Assembly (NCBI GenBank): GCA_000827325.1
Contig: KN832871.1
Location: 2,108,001 to 2,172,000, forward strand
Length of the DNA: 64,000 bases
From: Oidiodendron maius Zn
Taxonomy: Eukaryota; Ascomycota; Leotiomycetes; Myxotrichaceae
Direction: 5' to 3'
Shown here: one piece after another, positions 35,576 through 46,765 of the stretch
Numbering within the stretch: position 1 is the stretch's first letter
How the letters are laid out: every line of letters begins with the position of its first letter
Program-made: the position numbers and the translations under genes
The notes under the pieces: model-generated
What the model was told of the DNA's origin: nothing
Database searches by the model: none
What the model saw: only the letters and a program-made list of their open reading frames with translations

Positions 35576-36319
35576 CTATCCGGGCGACGCCTCTCCAATG
35601 ACGAAGTGCAGTTCTCCATCTCTTGGATCAAAGTCAAATGTTCTAATGATATGCTTGTCTCGGAAGCACAACGAACCATTTACCCACAACTCACCGCGCA
35701 ATATACCGTGCATCTCTCTGAGTAACTCGTATGCTTTGCTCGAATCTTGCAGCATGGCCTTCAGCCACATCTGCTTACCCCAGTGGGCAAAGGGGGGCCA
35801 TCCGGTATAGATAGCCATTCTCGTCCATGTTGAAGTTTCGCGGTATAATCTACCATCCACGGAATCGCCAAGCATCATTAATTGCAGCTCTTCATGAAAC
35901 TCTTCTACGCTCCTCGGTCTCTCTCTGACAGCACACAGAGTGATAGTCTTCAGGTTTCCGTACCGGGACCAGCCTACAAGGCATTTGAAGGCCGTACTTA
36001 TCCATTCCAGTTCGTCTCGATCGAGCAGCGCGAGATAAATTTTGAGATGTCGTATATGCTTAATGCTCTTATATCGCTCCAAATAACTCAGTCTGCGAGA
36101 TAACTGCGTGCTGTCCCTCAACCAGAGGCCATTGTGCTGCCAGATAATGTCCTTGCACTCTCTACGGACCTGCTTGCACGTCCTCAGCAAGGACAATGAG
36201 CGAGCCACCTCCACGGTCCAAGGGGTGAGCGAGACGGCGCCGGACGGAGACTGCAGGACAAGGGTATATATCAGGTCGCGGATTTCTCTCGGGAAGACAT
36301 CAAGAAAGCGTCGCGGCAT
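35576..36319 (-). CDS. F-box-like fungal protein of unknown function
   Basis: The open frame continues up to 36523, but I start at the Met at 36319 because the domain begins there and the extra 68 residues look like translated leader. The result is 247 residues. The N-terminus MPRRFLDVFPREIRDLIYTLVL is the short F-box-like helix common in expanded Pezizomycotina families, followed by SLLRTCKQVRRECKDIIW, also usual in them. The remainder, with LKTITLCAV and WLKAMLQDSSKAYELLREMHG, is not recognised. Such proteins may recruit substrates to SCF ubiquitin ligases, but that is only inferred. The gene is divergent from CDT1. Confidence 0.78.
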   Translation of the reverse strand: MPRRFLDVFPREIRDLIYTLVLQSPSGAVSLTPWTVEVARSLSLLRTCKQVRRECKDIIWQHNGLWLRDSTQLSRRLSYLERYKSIKHIRHLKIYLALLDRDELEWISTAFKCLVGWSRYGNLKTITLCAVRERPRSVEEFHEELQLMMLGDSVDGRLYRETSTWTRMAIYTGWPPFAHWGKQMWLKAMLQDSSKAYELLREMHGILRGELWVNGSLCFRDKHIIRTFDFDPRDGELHFVIGEASPG

Positions 36320-36571
36320 GGCGGGTTTGGAGGATACTTCTCGTGAGGTGTTCGCCACAAGGGAGGTTGAGCGAGATGGCGGGCAGTTGAAACTGGATCG
36401 ACTGACCACTTTACGCGGTTCGCGCTTGCGGCAGAAGCGACGCGTCTCCCGGCGCGACTCCCAACCTCCTGCTCGATGAAAGATTTCGCGGTCAAGAACC
36501 ACCACCCACTCTCCACCTTCCACCCATTCTATGAGGCGAACATAGTTTCCACGGCAATTTCATACTTTACG

Positions 36572-38026
36572 ATGCCAGCAGCAATTAAACGCCGCAAGGT
36601 GACTGCGACCTCCAGGACTCTGACGTCCTACAACCAGCCCGGAGGCATCGCGGCCTTCACCCGAGTCTCCAAGGCAAGCAGCACTGAGAAGGCGAGCATC
36701 GAGAAGAAGAATTATGATACAGTAGCGATTACCTCGTATTCTAACGAAGAGAAGAAGAGAAAACTACTCCACATCGAAGAGGAAAGCTCGACTCAGGATT
36801 TCTCTGCTATAATATCTACAGCTCTTAAGGACCGAGATGTCAAACCTTTACCTCTACGATCGAACGGCTCTCGGATATTTCCAAAGACTCCAAGTAAATC
36901 CAAACCCAAGACAGTACCGTCCTCTGACACACCCACCAAAGGCGCACGAGGTCTATTCAGCGAACTCTTCGTCTCGAAACCTATAAACTCATATTTCAAA
37001 GCGGAGAGCCTTGATCACATCAAATTATCCAACAACAATCCGACTTCAGCTCCTAATTCGGATCTTCCAATTGAGCTACTCGACCTCATAAATTTACACG
37101 CAGCATTTCTCACCGCATTATCACTCCACTATGCGCATAATGGAACCCAGTCACCTGCCGACGTGCGTGTGCTCTGTCCAGATGTGGCACGAGCATGGGG
37201 CAAACGTGGAGTCACATTAATAGACATCCGCAGGAGTCTCGGGGTCACAAACTTGGGAATACGAGAGACCAACAAGGATTCACAACTATCGAGGCTCTCG
37301 CTCTCCGACTATGGTCACGGAAAGATCTGCGTTGAGATAAGTACTGCGTTCGACAAGACAGGCAGGATGCCTCGCCCTCTAAATGAAAATCTGCTGAACG
37401 AGATATTTGTGCGTGGGCTAAGGATGGCATGGGAGGGAAGGGGAGCGAGTGATATAGTACCTCCCGAGTTCATCTCTTCTTTACCACTGGAAGCAATTAC
37501 CACTTGCCCATCTCTAATCAAGATATCGCCTTTGCTGGCAAAAGGACAGCGAAGATTAGAGGATCTTAAATCTGGAATAACTGTGAAGAAAGAGTTCCCC
37601 AAAACGAAAATCCCAGACGAGACGGCAAATGGCAAAAAGCAAAGTCTCCTTGAGCGTCTACGTGCAAAGCAACTCCATCAATCAACTCTACCAGCTCCAC
37701 CGACAAAGGATGAACTCAGCCGGAGAGCAGCGCTACAGCGAATCGAAGAAGTTGCTGGCGTGTTAGCAAATTTAAGCACCTCCACATCCTCAGGGCAACA
37801 AAGGATCTCATTTACTCTGCCGACTATTCTTGACAGGCTCCGCGATTCATGCAGGATGCCGATCTCGAAGGCTGAAGGCACAATTTGTGTCAAGCTCCTC
37901 ACATCAGAACTGACACCGGAGTGGGTCCGCCTTGTTCAGACGGGCAACGTGGAAGCTATTGTCGTCAATAGAGATAACAGGCCGTCCGAATTGGAAATTA
38001 GAGAACGTGTCGCAGGCGTCGCTTGA
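36572..38026 (+). CDS. CDT1: DNA replication licensing factor Cdt1
   Basis: This single exon gives 484 residues. Cdt1 helps the origin recognition complex and Cdc6 to load the MCM2-7 helicase in G1. The N-terminal 150 residues are basic and disordered with many Ser/Thr-Pro sites. The middle winged-helix region has LPIELLDLINLHAAFLTALSLHYAH and the LCPDVARAWGKRGVTLIDIRRSLG block typical of Cdt1. The C-terminal winged helix that binds MCM is at about 385-475 (ILDRLRDSCRMPISKAEG ... LTPEWVRLVQTGNVEAIVV). No clear PIP-box degron (QxxI/LxxFF) is visible. I use the ATG at 36572 (MPAAIKRRKVT); an in-frame ATG at 36476 would give 32 more residues with no conserved feature. Confidence 0.87.
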   Translation: MPAAIKRRKVTATSRTLTSYNQPGGIAAFTRVSKASSTEKASIEKKNYDTVAITSYSNEEKKRKLLHIEEESSTQDFSAIISTALKDRDVKPLPLRSNGSRIFPKTPSKSKPKTVPSSDTPTKGARGLFSELFVSKPINSYFKAESLDHIKLSNNNPTSAPNSDLPIELLDLINLHAAFLTALSLHYAHNGTQSPADVRVLCPDVARAWGKRGVTLIDIRRSLGVTNLGIRETNKDSQLSRLSLSDYGHGKICVEISTAFDKTGRMPRPLNENLLNEIFVRGLRMAWEGRGASDIVPPEFISSLPLEAITTCPSLIKISPLLAKGQRRLEDLKSGITVKKEFPKTKIPDETANGKKQSLLERLRAKQLHQSTLPAPPTKDELSRRAALQRIEEVAGVLANLSTSTSSGQQRISFTLPTILDRLRDSCRMPISKAEGTICVKLLTSELTPEWVRLVQTGNVEAIVVNRDNRPSELEIRERVAGVA

Positions 38027-38431
38027 ATGTTGTATAGAATAATGATTAGTGGACTCAGGTACAGCATTATTACAGATGGCGTTGGATACCTGCCTAGAGA
38101 GGCACCCTGTATGAGGAATGGACGAATAACGGCTGATAACCAGATGAATTGAGAAATTGACATCCCATGGTCCTCTATATTTGCTTTTGATTTACTTCTA
38201 TGACCGTAAAGCACGGAGAACACCCCACCCCCCCCCTTTCGCCCGTAGAGCTTCCGCGTCTCATACTCGCATGCCTTTTGCCCTGCCACCTCGCATTCAT
38301 CCAAAGTCAGTCGCCTTCTCCTTCCCCAATATTCGCTCCATAAAATCCGCTTTTCCCTTCCTTCACCTCTTCACTCTCATTCTCTCTCTCGGCCACCCCC
38401 CTCACCTACAAAGCAAAACTTTCCACCTCCC
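38027..38431. other. Convergent 3' region between CDT1 and MBF1
   Basis: No gene is supported. A C-rich run near 38224-38238 and pyrimidine-rich DNA lie downstream of MBF1. Confidence 0.5.
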
Positions 38432-39002
38432 TCACTTCTTCTTCGGCGGGAATCTTGGCTTCCCTATATCGCTTCCGCGCAACTTGACACCCAGCACTCT
38501 CTCCATGCTAGACAGCACCTTCTGGTCCGGCGTGGCGGTCCCACGCTCAAAGTCCGCCACTATGCTCTGCGTGGTGTTGCACCGCGTCGCTAGGTCCTTC
38601 TGTGTCATCTTCGGTTCCATCTTCTGCCGCCACTCCGAGATCACGGCGCCGACATCCTTGCCCACGGTTGTCGGCTTGACGATGTCATCGGACCGGTCGA
38701 CCTTGGTGAGATGCTGTCCTTCGACGCCGGGACGGGAGGCCTGTATAACGGGTTAGTTGGGGAGGATCTGTTAGAGTGGGAGATGTTTAGCGGTGGGGGA
38801 AGGGGGAGATGGGAAGCGGGGAAAGTGAACTAGGGAGACGAACAGAGTTGCCAGTGGTGAATTTCTTCTCCGTCCCAATGACGGCGCCGCTACGCTGGGC
38901 AGCGTTGAGAGCGCTCTTCCCGCGTACGACGGTCTCGCGTGGTCCACTTCCGCCGCCGCGGGTCTTACTCCCGATCTTGGTGACATTGTCCCAGTCATCC
39001 AT
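38432..39002 (-). CDS. MBF1: Multiprotein-bridging factor 1 (Mbf1)
   Basis: Two exons (39002-38844, 38740-38432) give 155 residues, the family's size. Mbf1 is a small coactivator that links bZIP activators such as Gcn4 to TBP, and it also protects stalled, collided ribosomes from frameshifting. The N-terminal Mbf1 domain starts [13 protein letters not shown]. The C-terminal helix-turn-helix has [23 protein letters not shown] and the chain ends in a basic PPKKK. The 103-nt intron uses a weak donor, GTTCGT, but the joined sequence [21 protein letters not shown] restores a block normally unbroken in the family. Confidence 0.95.
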
Positions 39003-39661
39003 CTTGGGAATGCTTGCTTGTGTATGTGCGATGGTCGCAGGCGAGGAATAAATATTATCTGAGGGTTGGTGGAAGGCTGTTGTGGTGCTTGTGTTGGTGG
39101 CGAGAGAGGAAGATGGAAATGATGATGTTGGAGTGGAAGATGGACGAAAGAATATGGGCGATATTAGCAGGAGGCGCAAGGCTGTGGCTGTGCGGGTCGG
39201 GCACTCACCGGATGATTCAGCCGATACATTATGTAAGCCAAAGCCCGAGAACCTGGCGAACCACACAAACCTTCCTTGGTGTCTTCATTATGGTTAATTA
39301 ATATTTATACAGAGGGTTGGATTATAAAGTTAACTTTTGCATATTTATTCCATCTTCCGACTTTCAAGACTGTTTTGCGTCATGAGAAAAGCAGCTTCTA
39401 TATCATGACATAACCGCAACCAGCCTAATCTTCACACACGAAATATAAAAGCTAATATTTTCGAGAATCCTCAAATTCTAAGCTCTATTGAGCACACACT
39501 CGGAAAATATAATACAGAAATATACTTGGGGCGTCTCCAGCATGACCCAGCGCCAACAGACACCAACCCAAATATCACACCTCGTAAAATTACAAGCAAG
39601 AGCACGCTGATTTGACCCCGCAATACAGCATAACTTGTGTTTAGCATTTAACACTACTCAA
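39003..39661. other. Intergenic: MBF1 promoter and GH76 3' end
   Basis: No gene is supported. A stretch at 39290-39500 is AT-rich and looks like the transcript end of the GH76 gene. Confidence 0.5.
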
Positions 39662-41271
39662 TCAAATACTCATCCAGCCAAAGAGGGCAGTGACTGACAC
39701 CAGTGTAAGAGTCGTAAGGATACCAGCTCCTGCCCTATCGGCCGTTGTGGCTGGCGTGATTGCCGTGGGGTCTACCACGCTCTGAGCGCCGGCATTGGGA
39801 TTGCCCACACTCGTGCCTCCTGAGGAGTTGGTGAGAGGCGGCCCTATCTGTACCCCATTCTCAAACTGTAGCAGGTTGGTGAAGATCACAGACATGGCGG
39901 CCATCTGCTGTCCCACGCCCTGCGTCCCGTCCCACTGGGTGCCTTTCGACCAGCTCAACCCACAGGTTCGGCCGTTGCTGCCGCCGGAGCACTGTTGCGC
40001 TGCAGCGACTGCAGAGCTCTTGAGCACAGGCATGATCTGATTCCTCGTGAAAGGGGCCATCTGGGTAGTCTGGGCAAGCCAGCGGGTGAGGTAGGACTTG
40101 AAACTGAACATGTCGGTCGAGCAAGTGAGCCTAGGTTCGCAGGCTACTTCATAGGCGATGCCGTTGGGAAAGAATGTATCCAGCGTTGATGTGAGAAGTG
40201 AGTTCACGCGCTGTTCCCAGATTGCACTGCCATTTGTCTATGTGTGTCCGATCAGTGGGAGACGGAGAAGCAGAGTATGTTTTGTCTTACATGATTATAG
40301 AGCATTGCTGCACCCAGCAGCCACACTCCCATGTTGTACGAGAATTGGATCTTGTTGATATCCGTGCAATTAGTCTCGATATGGGCACCATCATAGATCT
40401 TGTAATTGGAGTCTATCAACCCCACGCCGGTCGTCCAGTCCCAGATCTCCTCTGCATATTCGGCATACGTCTCATTATTAGTGTACCTGGCGAGCCGGGC
40501 ACCGAGGTTGAAGAAGCAGCCGTTTGCAATGGAGTTCTTGTAATCATACCCACTGAGGAACGGGTAAACTTGCCACCGCAAGCTATAGGAGTCAGCATAT
40601 TGCAGCGTTTCCAGTTGAACGATGCCCGATACTCACCCTCCATTACACGTATTATCCGTCCGGACGGCCTGAGTATTGAAGACTGCTTGGGCCAAGGCGA
40701 GCCATGAGGGTTGGCCGGGCTTAGGGTTCTGGAAATTCGTCTCAGCTGCGGACATGGCTGTCATGCCCCAGAAGCCCTGGTCGTCGTTGCCCATAGATGC
40801 CGACCAGTTCGAGGGCATCATATCATCATGCTCGCCGGCCTGCCACTGGATCCCCGCCTCTATTAGATCGTTATACGTTGAATCACCCGTATAATGCCAA
40901 TAATCGATCAATGCCCCCCACATCGCACCTGACTCCCACCAGTAGTCTGTCTTCAGTTAGTTTCTACGTAGGAATTGTGTGGAACTATTCTCGTCACTCA
41001 CAGCCCCATGGTGGGTTTGGAGGAGGGCCGGGTAGTACACCGGGGATCTCTCCTGATTCATTACCGTGATAGTAGGTCATCATATCGTACGTGATCGTCG
41101 AGGCGACGCTTTTTATCGAATCTAGGTCGACCATATATTAGCATTGATCGCTGATTGGGAGCTCCGGCTGGACTACACACCTTGCGAGGTTATATCGAGC
41201 TCAATCGCTGACACAAGATTCCCACCCAGTAGTATGGCCGTAGCGGCACGCGAGTAGGAGGAGAGCAGCAT
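39662..41271 (-). CDS. GPI-anchored GH76 alpha-1,6-mannanase-like wall protein (Dfg5/Dcw1 type)
   Basis: Five exons (41271-41181, 41121-41002, 40946-40637, 40582-40291, 40237-39662) give 462 residues. Dfg5/Dcw1 proteins act outside the plasma membrane, probably cutting the GPI glycan and joining GPI proteins to wall glucan. A signal peptide ends near residue 22 (LVSA). Catalytic Asp125-Asp126 lie in [10 protein letters not shown]. Other family marks are [47 protein letters not shown] and a C-terminal cysteine-rich block. N-glycosylation sequons are frequent. The tail is Ser/Thr-rich and ends in a hydrophobic helix ([12 protein letters not shown]), a GPI-attachment pattern. The next gene upstream is another GPI-anchored wall enzyme in the same direction. 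Confidence 0.93.
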
Positions 41272-42341
41272 TATGAGCGTTTATTTGTTTCGATGGAATA
41301 ATGAGAGATTGGAGTGAGTGGAAGAAGACGTCAGGGAGGTGTGATACCGGTCGTCAGGACACGGGATAGAAGAAGAATGGGAAGTGAACTTGTCTCACGG
41401 GCGGTCGCGATGGGGTGACCAGAGCCGCATCCACGAGAAGGAGGAAGGAACGAAGGAGATAGAGGAAGAGAGGGAGAGAGATTGAAGCTGTGATGAAAAG
41501 GAGAGGAAGACTGGACGAAAGCGGGAAGGAGGTGAAAGCATACAATACCGTTATTCATATAATTACCATAAAATCAGCTGTCTTCCAGTGTTCACTGCTC
41601 TCTCCCATCTTTCTCTCCTCCGAGACCCGCCAGAAACTTGGACGAACACCACGGGCCCGCACTAGTCTATCTGCGGCAAGGCGCATTTCGGCAGTGGACC
41701 AGAGAAAGTGGTGCCGGCAGCATTACCTAAGCAGGGTTGAAAGCATCTGGGCATCGTGATTGGCGGCTGTGGGCCTTATAGAGCCGCCAAGCTCGATTCT
41801 GGGTCGGCCGATGTGGAGGCTTAAGCGGGACACGCAAAAAACCTGGCCCGGGAAGGGTCGAGTGTTTGATAAGGAGGCAGTACAACAGCAGCGGCTTTGT
41901 AATATGAGATGCAACGTAGGGCGGGAGAGAATGACATATCGCCAAACTTACCTCAGTTGTCAACCATCCAAATGCAAAACACTTATCTGCTCACAAAGTC
42001 CCTGGTAAAGAGGGGTCAGTGTGAAAGGATTGCTGCGCTTGCAGCGCACTCCACCGGTTATCTCGCCCCTACAGTACGGGGAAATCGCGATCGGTCTTCA
42101 CATGGTGAGAGCTCAACACGGTTCTTGCTTCATCGTGTTTGCAGGTTCTAGAATACAAATCCCAAAGGTAATTAAAAAAACTCCTCTACCGTGTGCGGCG
42201 ACCAAGGCTACTTGTATGAGCCCGAACATGTGTTGTTTGTTGTGTATGCAAATCCATCCGTCTATCGAGTCCCTGGAACCATGTACACTCCCTGCGCTGA
42301 CGCAATTCTCACATTTTCCACCACGTGCGTTCGTGTCTCAC
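41272..42341. other. Intergenic: GH76 promoter and GH17 3' end
   Basis: The part next to the GH76 start is a long pyrimidine-rich tract on the minus strand (about 41380-41520), a promoter and leader habit of this group. No gene is supported in the rest. Confidence 0.5.
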
Positions 42342-43843
42342 TTACAGCACAGCCACAACAGCAGCAGCGGCAACCAAGACTCCGGCGGCCGGTCCCGAGA
42401 GGAGCATAGAGGCAGCCGCACCGGTTGAAACTGCTGCGGAGGCGGCAGAGGTAGTGGATGAGCCGTTACCCTTGGCACCACCAGTGGAGGAACCTATGGT
42501 TGAAGAATTAGCAGGTGAGCTAGGCACCCCATAAAAGGAGCTCGAAGAGCCGGTGGGGCCAGAGCCAGTAGGAGAGCCAGTAGGAGAGCCTGAAGAAGAG
42601 CCTGAAGAGCCAGAAGGAGAACCAGAACCTGAACCAGAGTCAGAGCTGGAGCTAAGACTCGAGGAGGGACTGGAAAGAGGAGCAGAAGTAGGAGAAGTAT
42701 TGGAAAGAGAATCAGATGGAGGGGAGTTGGGATTAGAATTAGCACTGAAAGTAGTACCTGAGCTAGTGGGGGTGGAACTAGAGCCAGTGGCGGCTGCGGA
42801 AGTTCCACTAGCAGTGGGCGCAGTGCTGGAGGGCAGGACAGTTACGTCCTTGCAGGAGATATCGAACAGAGTGTTGTCGCTCAGCGTGCTGCCAACAATT
42901 CCGAAGCTTGGGTTCGGTGTAACCGGAGCTGCATCTTGGAGGGTGAACCAGTACATGTTGATCTTCCCAAAGTTGGGGCATCCAACAGCATCCCAATAGG
43001 CCTTGGCGTTCTGGGTCGATGGAACAGCGAGGTTTTGGGTGCTTCCGCTGACAGGCCATCCAGTCTCGGTGACCCAGACATCCTTCCCGCCAGCAGCAGC
43101 CTGGGTGGCTGAGAGCGCATCATTGAACAGGCCAGCTCCAGACCCGATACTATTCGCCATACTGTTCTGGAAGTATGGGTAGGCGTCCATGCCCACCCAG
43201 TCACAGGCTTCCACAACAGCCGAGTTGGAAGAGTTGGCCCATGCAGTCCAGGTGTCAACGTGGCCAATAGTTGCCTTGCTCAGAGGGGTGTTAGCAATGG
43301 CGGCCCTGACCTGCTTGATATAGTTGACAAGGTCATCTGGGTTGGCGCCGTAGCCCGACTTGGCCGCGATACCCGTAGGGGAGATGCGGTAGAGATCCTC
43401 GCTGCCAACGGAGATTCCGACTACGAGGTCTGTGAACTTGGTGCCGTACTGCGTGATGGCGGACTGGAGGGCGGTGATTTCGGCTTGCATGCCAGCCTCG
43501 CCACCGGAAGCCCACAAGCCCAGGAGGAGGGTGGTGTCTTGGGCAATGGCAGCCGGGATGGCGGATGTGGGTTCGTTGGTTGAGCTACCACCTTGCTAGA
43601 AGACTATCAACAGATGTTTTAAGCGTGGAAGAAGATTGTGAGGTAACGTACGATCATGGTGTACAGGCGGGCACTGCTGAAGCCAGAGCTAACCGCCTTG
43701 GCGGTCGAGAAGAGCGCCTCGTAGTCGGACTGCACCTGGAATGAGCCGTCCGATTTGGTCGAGCCATAGTTGAAACCCTGAAGAGAGGCGGCCGAGGCGG
43801 CCGAGATAGAGGCTACGAGAGCCAGGAAGGTCGATGGACGCAT
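42342..43843 (-). CDS. eglC: GPI-anchored GH17 endo-1,3-beta-glucanase (EglC/Bgl2-like)
   Basis: Two exons (43843-43652, 43595-42342) give 481 residues. GH17 enzymes cut or rearrange beta-1,3-glucan of the wall. A signal peptide ends near residue 18 (ASAAS). The catalytic residues are visible: acid/base Glu130 in SVGSEDLYR and nucleophile Glu241 in VWVTETGWP. The WFTLQDAAP block completes the barrel. From about residue 300 to 460 there is a Ser/Thr/Pro/Gly-rich stalk with short tandem GSPTG-type repeats (42550-42600), then a hydrophobic C-terminus ([13 protein letters not shown]) for GPI attachment. The layout equals that of Aspergillus EglC. The gene name is by likeness only. It lies in tandem with the GH76 gene. 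Confidence 0.93.
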
Positions 43844-44977
43844 GTTGGCGCGAGAAGAGGGATCGTTTGTTGTGAGAGGGCAAGCAATGAAGGAGAGTTC
43901 AAGAATACGAGCGTTGTGATGCGCTGTCGTTCGGCTCTCGAGAGATTAAGATGGGATGCAGCTGTAAAAAGGGTGGAAGACCTAAAGCGAGTGTGAAAGA
44001 AGAACAAAGAAAGAAACAAGAAAGGCGACGGGGGAGAAGGACAAGAGTGGCAACGAGTGAACGCTCTTTTCCTCTCAAGTGTGGATGAAGTGGAATGGGA
44101 AAGAGAGAGGGAGAGAATGTGGAAGGTTTTCGGCGCCGTTATTTACGGGGAAAGCGCGGGTCCCCTACTCCGAAAGGGGAATGGTCGTGTATGTTTCGTT
44201 CTGTCTCGTTTTCTCTTCGCGTATCCAGGGGTCCCGACCAATGGGAGCGCAGAACGGCCTAAAAGGAGAGATTGAAAGGTCTAGTAGAGGGGATTACCTT
44301 GTATTGCCTATATTATTTCACCTTGATCCTGCTGTATGGTAACGGACCGTGGATGTCAGTAGGGAACTCTGCTGGTCCGCTACACCGTATTGCCAGTGTG
44401 GCTGTACAACATACGAGATGTGGATACGAGTGGCAAAGACCAATAGCCGGTCCCAGGGGAACAGGAACCCAGCGTAGTTACACGTGACCCTGTCTGTCCT
44501 CATTTTACCTCCCTGCACTTGGAAGGTACAATGACGTATCAGGAGAGATTCAATATGCAAAATCGAGGTTATTAAAAGTCTCCCCTTAGCGGTAGGAATA
44601 TTGCCTGAGAGTATAGAGAGCTCTATTCTAGCTATGCAGATCGAGAGGAATATATATACCTTAGCCTCTGATTCAAATGTAGAGAGAGTTCCTTCCGTGC
44701 CAAGTAGCCCGTCGAGTGCTAGAACTTAAGACCATGCAAATGCACCCCAGATGTCCCAAAGATCCTAAATAGTGACCACAAATACCAAAAGGAGAGAGAA
44801 GTTTGCCCCATTTTACGCCTCGAACTCGCAGCGTCCTCGTGCTGAGTATCATTTCCTGTAGAGCCAAACTCGGCCCTTACCCGCTCTTGACATCTCCGGC
44901 AGCCACATAGAATGTCCGTTTACAAGAGAGCGTCTTTTCAGTTCCAGAATGGGAAGTGAGATCCATCAATCAAGTAA
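43844..44977. other. Intergenic: GH17 promoter and 3' end of the orphan gene
   Basis: No gene is supported. Purine-rich plus-strand DNA at 43980-44130 is the leader of the minus-strand GH17 gene. Confidence 0.5.
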
Positions 44978-46765
44978 TCACACACCGCCCCAGCTGCCCA
45001 TGACTCCTGTGCTAGTGATTCCTCCACTCCCAACACTACTATGACCAAAGTCCCAGTAGTGCCTCGAACTGCCACTTCTCCTCGCGCCCATTCTCAATCC
45101 GCTCAGCTTTCCCTCGCTCGCACAGCTTGAGCTCCGTCTCCTGATGTGGACGGCTTCCCGCACAACTGTACTTCCGCTGCCAGGTACCGTTGCTCGCCAC
45201 GTCTTAGCCCGGTTTCTTTCTTTCTCCCTCGCATGGTTATGGGAAGGATGTACGAGGGGATGGTATTGCCTCACCCTAGCGGCTCTGGCCGCTGCCTCAG
45301 CGGTGTGTGATGTAGCTAGATGTGACGTTCCACGCGTCTGCAGGCTCGGAGACAAGGGCGACGGGGAGCCAAATTTTGAGACAAAGCGGTTGCGTAGGTA
45401 GCGAAACACCAGCTTTATGTCGAGATCAGCCTCCCACTCTTCGCGAGTTAGCGGTTGCGTAGCACGAGGTGTGGCATCTCCGGGCGATAGAAGAGGTTCT
45501 GAGAGCGACGTATAGGTAAGAGGGATGGGAATTGGCTGGGAAGTATTTTGCAGTGTGGGCTGGAATTCAGTTGTTATGGGCGTTTTCCGTGTTTGCTCTT
45601 GGGAGTCGGAGTCTGTGGGCTGGTCTCGCGCGGTTTCCGGAATGACAGGAAGACCTGCATAGGGGAGAGGTTGCGTGTGCGTTTGCAGGTAGGTCGAGAA
45701 CGCTCCTGGATGATCGGATAGCTGGTTGACGAGAATCCCGAGCTCTCGAGCGATCCTGTCAAGCAACCGATACTCCCAGGATGATTCGCCATATTGCTGG
45801 TTCTTTACCAAGTGACTATGCGCGGCATGGATAGATGCTTGAGCGCGGGGCGTTGAAGAGAGGTCATCATCTCCAGGAAGACTCTCCCCGAAGATAATGG
45901 AGAGCAGGTCATCGTCCACGCCTAACAGCTCACGGATGACTCTATTCGTGATTCTGCTCCAGAATCCCTCGTTCTCTTCACTTGGAGCCCCATCAACAAC
46001 AGACGCCTCAACATTACTCAGAGTAGCGACGTCTTCCTGCTCTTTCACCTCTGCTATGTTCTGCCTCTCGCTGGACATGCTAAGTTTGCGTCGTCTCGTC
46101 TCCTTCCGTATCTCATCTACGAGCAACCGACTCTGTTCCAACCTCCACGCCTCAATCCTCCTCGTCCTCTCAAGCCCCGCCGCATGCTCACTCTCCGTGT
46201 CTTCAATGCCCGCATTGGACTGTCGTCTTCGTTTGACCCGTCTAGGATTAAATCGTTCGAATGCATACAAGTGGTCCTGCACCACTTCATCCGTCATCAT
46301 ACCATCGATTCTAAAACTGCCCAGTCCGTCATGTGTTGGCAGGACAGAGCTACTCAACTCCTCTCTGTAGACGCTGGGCTCGGTGCGGAACTCGTGGAGG
46401 TGCGAGTCAAGGCTATCTAGCTCTGCATCTTCCTCCTCCTCCTCTTCCTCTAATGCTTCGTCTGTATTCTCCGATCCCTCGTCATATCCTTGAGATCTGG
46501 CAGCTGTATGCAGGCTCCCGAAGTCGCTCATTCGAGACCGGCCAGCAGTCCGGGTGTGACCAGTGGAGATGGCGTAGGTGCGACCGCTGGCCGTTGTCGA
46601 GGTCGGGGAGAAGAGGACCCATTCTTGACTGTCCCCAACCGACTGGGCCTGCTGTGAATGAGGTTGCAGTCCACGTTGAGATTGGGGTTGTCCTTGTGCC
46701 TGAGTCTCGTCAGGAGCGGTATAGGGCCGTTGCGGGGTATGGAGGCTGGGATGACGGAATGCCAT
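44978..46765 (-). CDS. Hypothetical acidic, disordered protein
   Basis: This single exon gives 595 residues; I do not recognise the family. The N-terminus is Gln/Ser/Pro-rich. A run of seven Glu after about residue 107 comes from a CTC triplet repeat near 46430-46450. A basic coiled segment with FNPRRVKRRRQS (about 171-184) looks like a nuclear localisation signal. The block GFWSRITNRVIRELLGVDDDLLSIIFGE (about 265-295) and the SSWEYRLLDRIARELGILVNQLSDHPG block (about 325-355) look folded and conserved, as does REEWEADLDIKLVFRYLRNRF (about 455-480). The C-terminus is Ser/Gly-rich. It may be a nuclear protein; this is an inference from the basic stretch only. The uninterrupted 595-codon frame with folded blocks supports a real gene. 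Confidence 0.75.
   Translation of the reverse strand: MAFRHPSLHTPQRPYTAPDETQAQGQPQSQRGLQPHSQQAQSVGDSQEWVLFSPTSTTASGRTYAISTGHTRTAGRSRMSDFGSLHTAARSQGYDEGSENTDEALEEEEEEEDAELDSLDSHLHEFRTEPSVYREELSSSVLPTHDGLGSFRIDGMMTDEVVQDHLYAFERFNPRRVKRRRQSNAGIEDTESEHAAGLERTRRIEAWRLEQSRLLVDEIRKETRRRKLSMSSERQNIAEVKEQEDVATLSNVEASVVDGAPSEENEGFWSRITNRVIRELLGVDDDLLSIIFGESLPGDDDLSSTPRAQASIHAAHSHLVKNQQYGESSWEYRLLDRIARELGILVNQLSDHPGAFSTYLQTHTQPLPYAGLPVIPETARDQPTDSDSQEQTRKTPITTEFQPTLQNTSQPIPIPLTYTSLSEPLLSPGDATPRATQPLTREEWEADLDIKLVFRYLRNRFVSKFGSPSPLSPSLQTRGTSHLATSHTAEAAARAARVRQYHPLVHPSHNHAREKERNRAKTWRATVPGSGSTVVREAVHIRRRSSSCASEGKLSGLRMGARRSGSSRHYWDFGHSSVGSGGITSTGVMGSWGGV

Noticed and set aside
36320-36523. N-terminal 68-residue extension of the F-box-like protein
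   Set aside because: It is Arg/Ser-rich without conserved features and precedes the natural start of the F-box-like domain.
38157-38756. Plus-strand open frame of 199 codons
   Set aside because: It is antisense to MBF1 exon 2, which is securely identified.
42553-42999. Plus-strand open frame rich in Glu and Pro
   Set aside because: It is the antisense shadow of the Ser/Thr/Gly-rich stalk of the GH17 gene.
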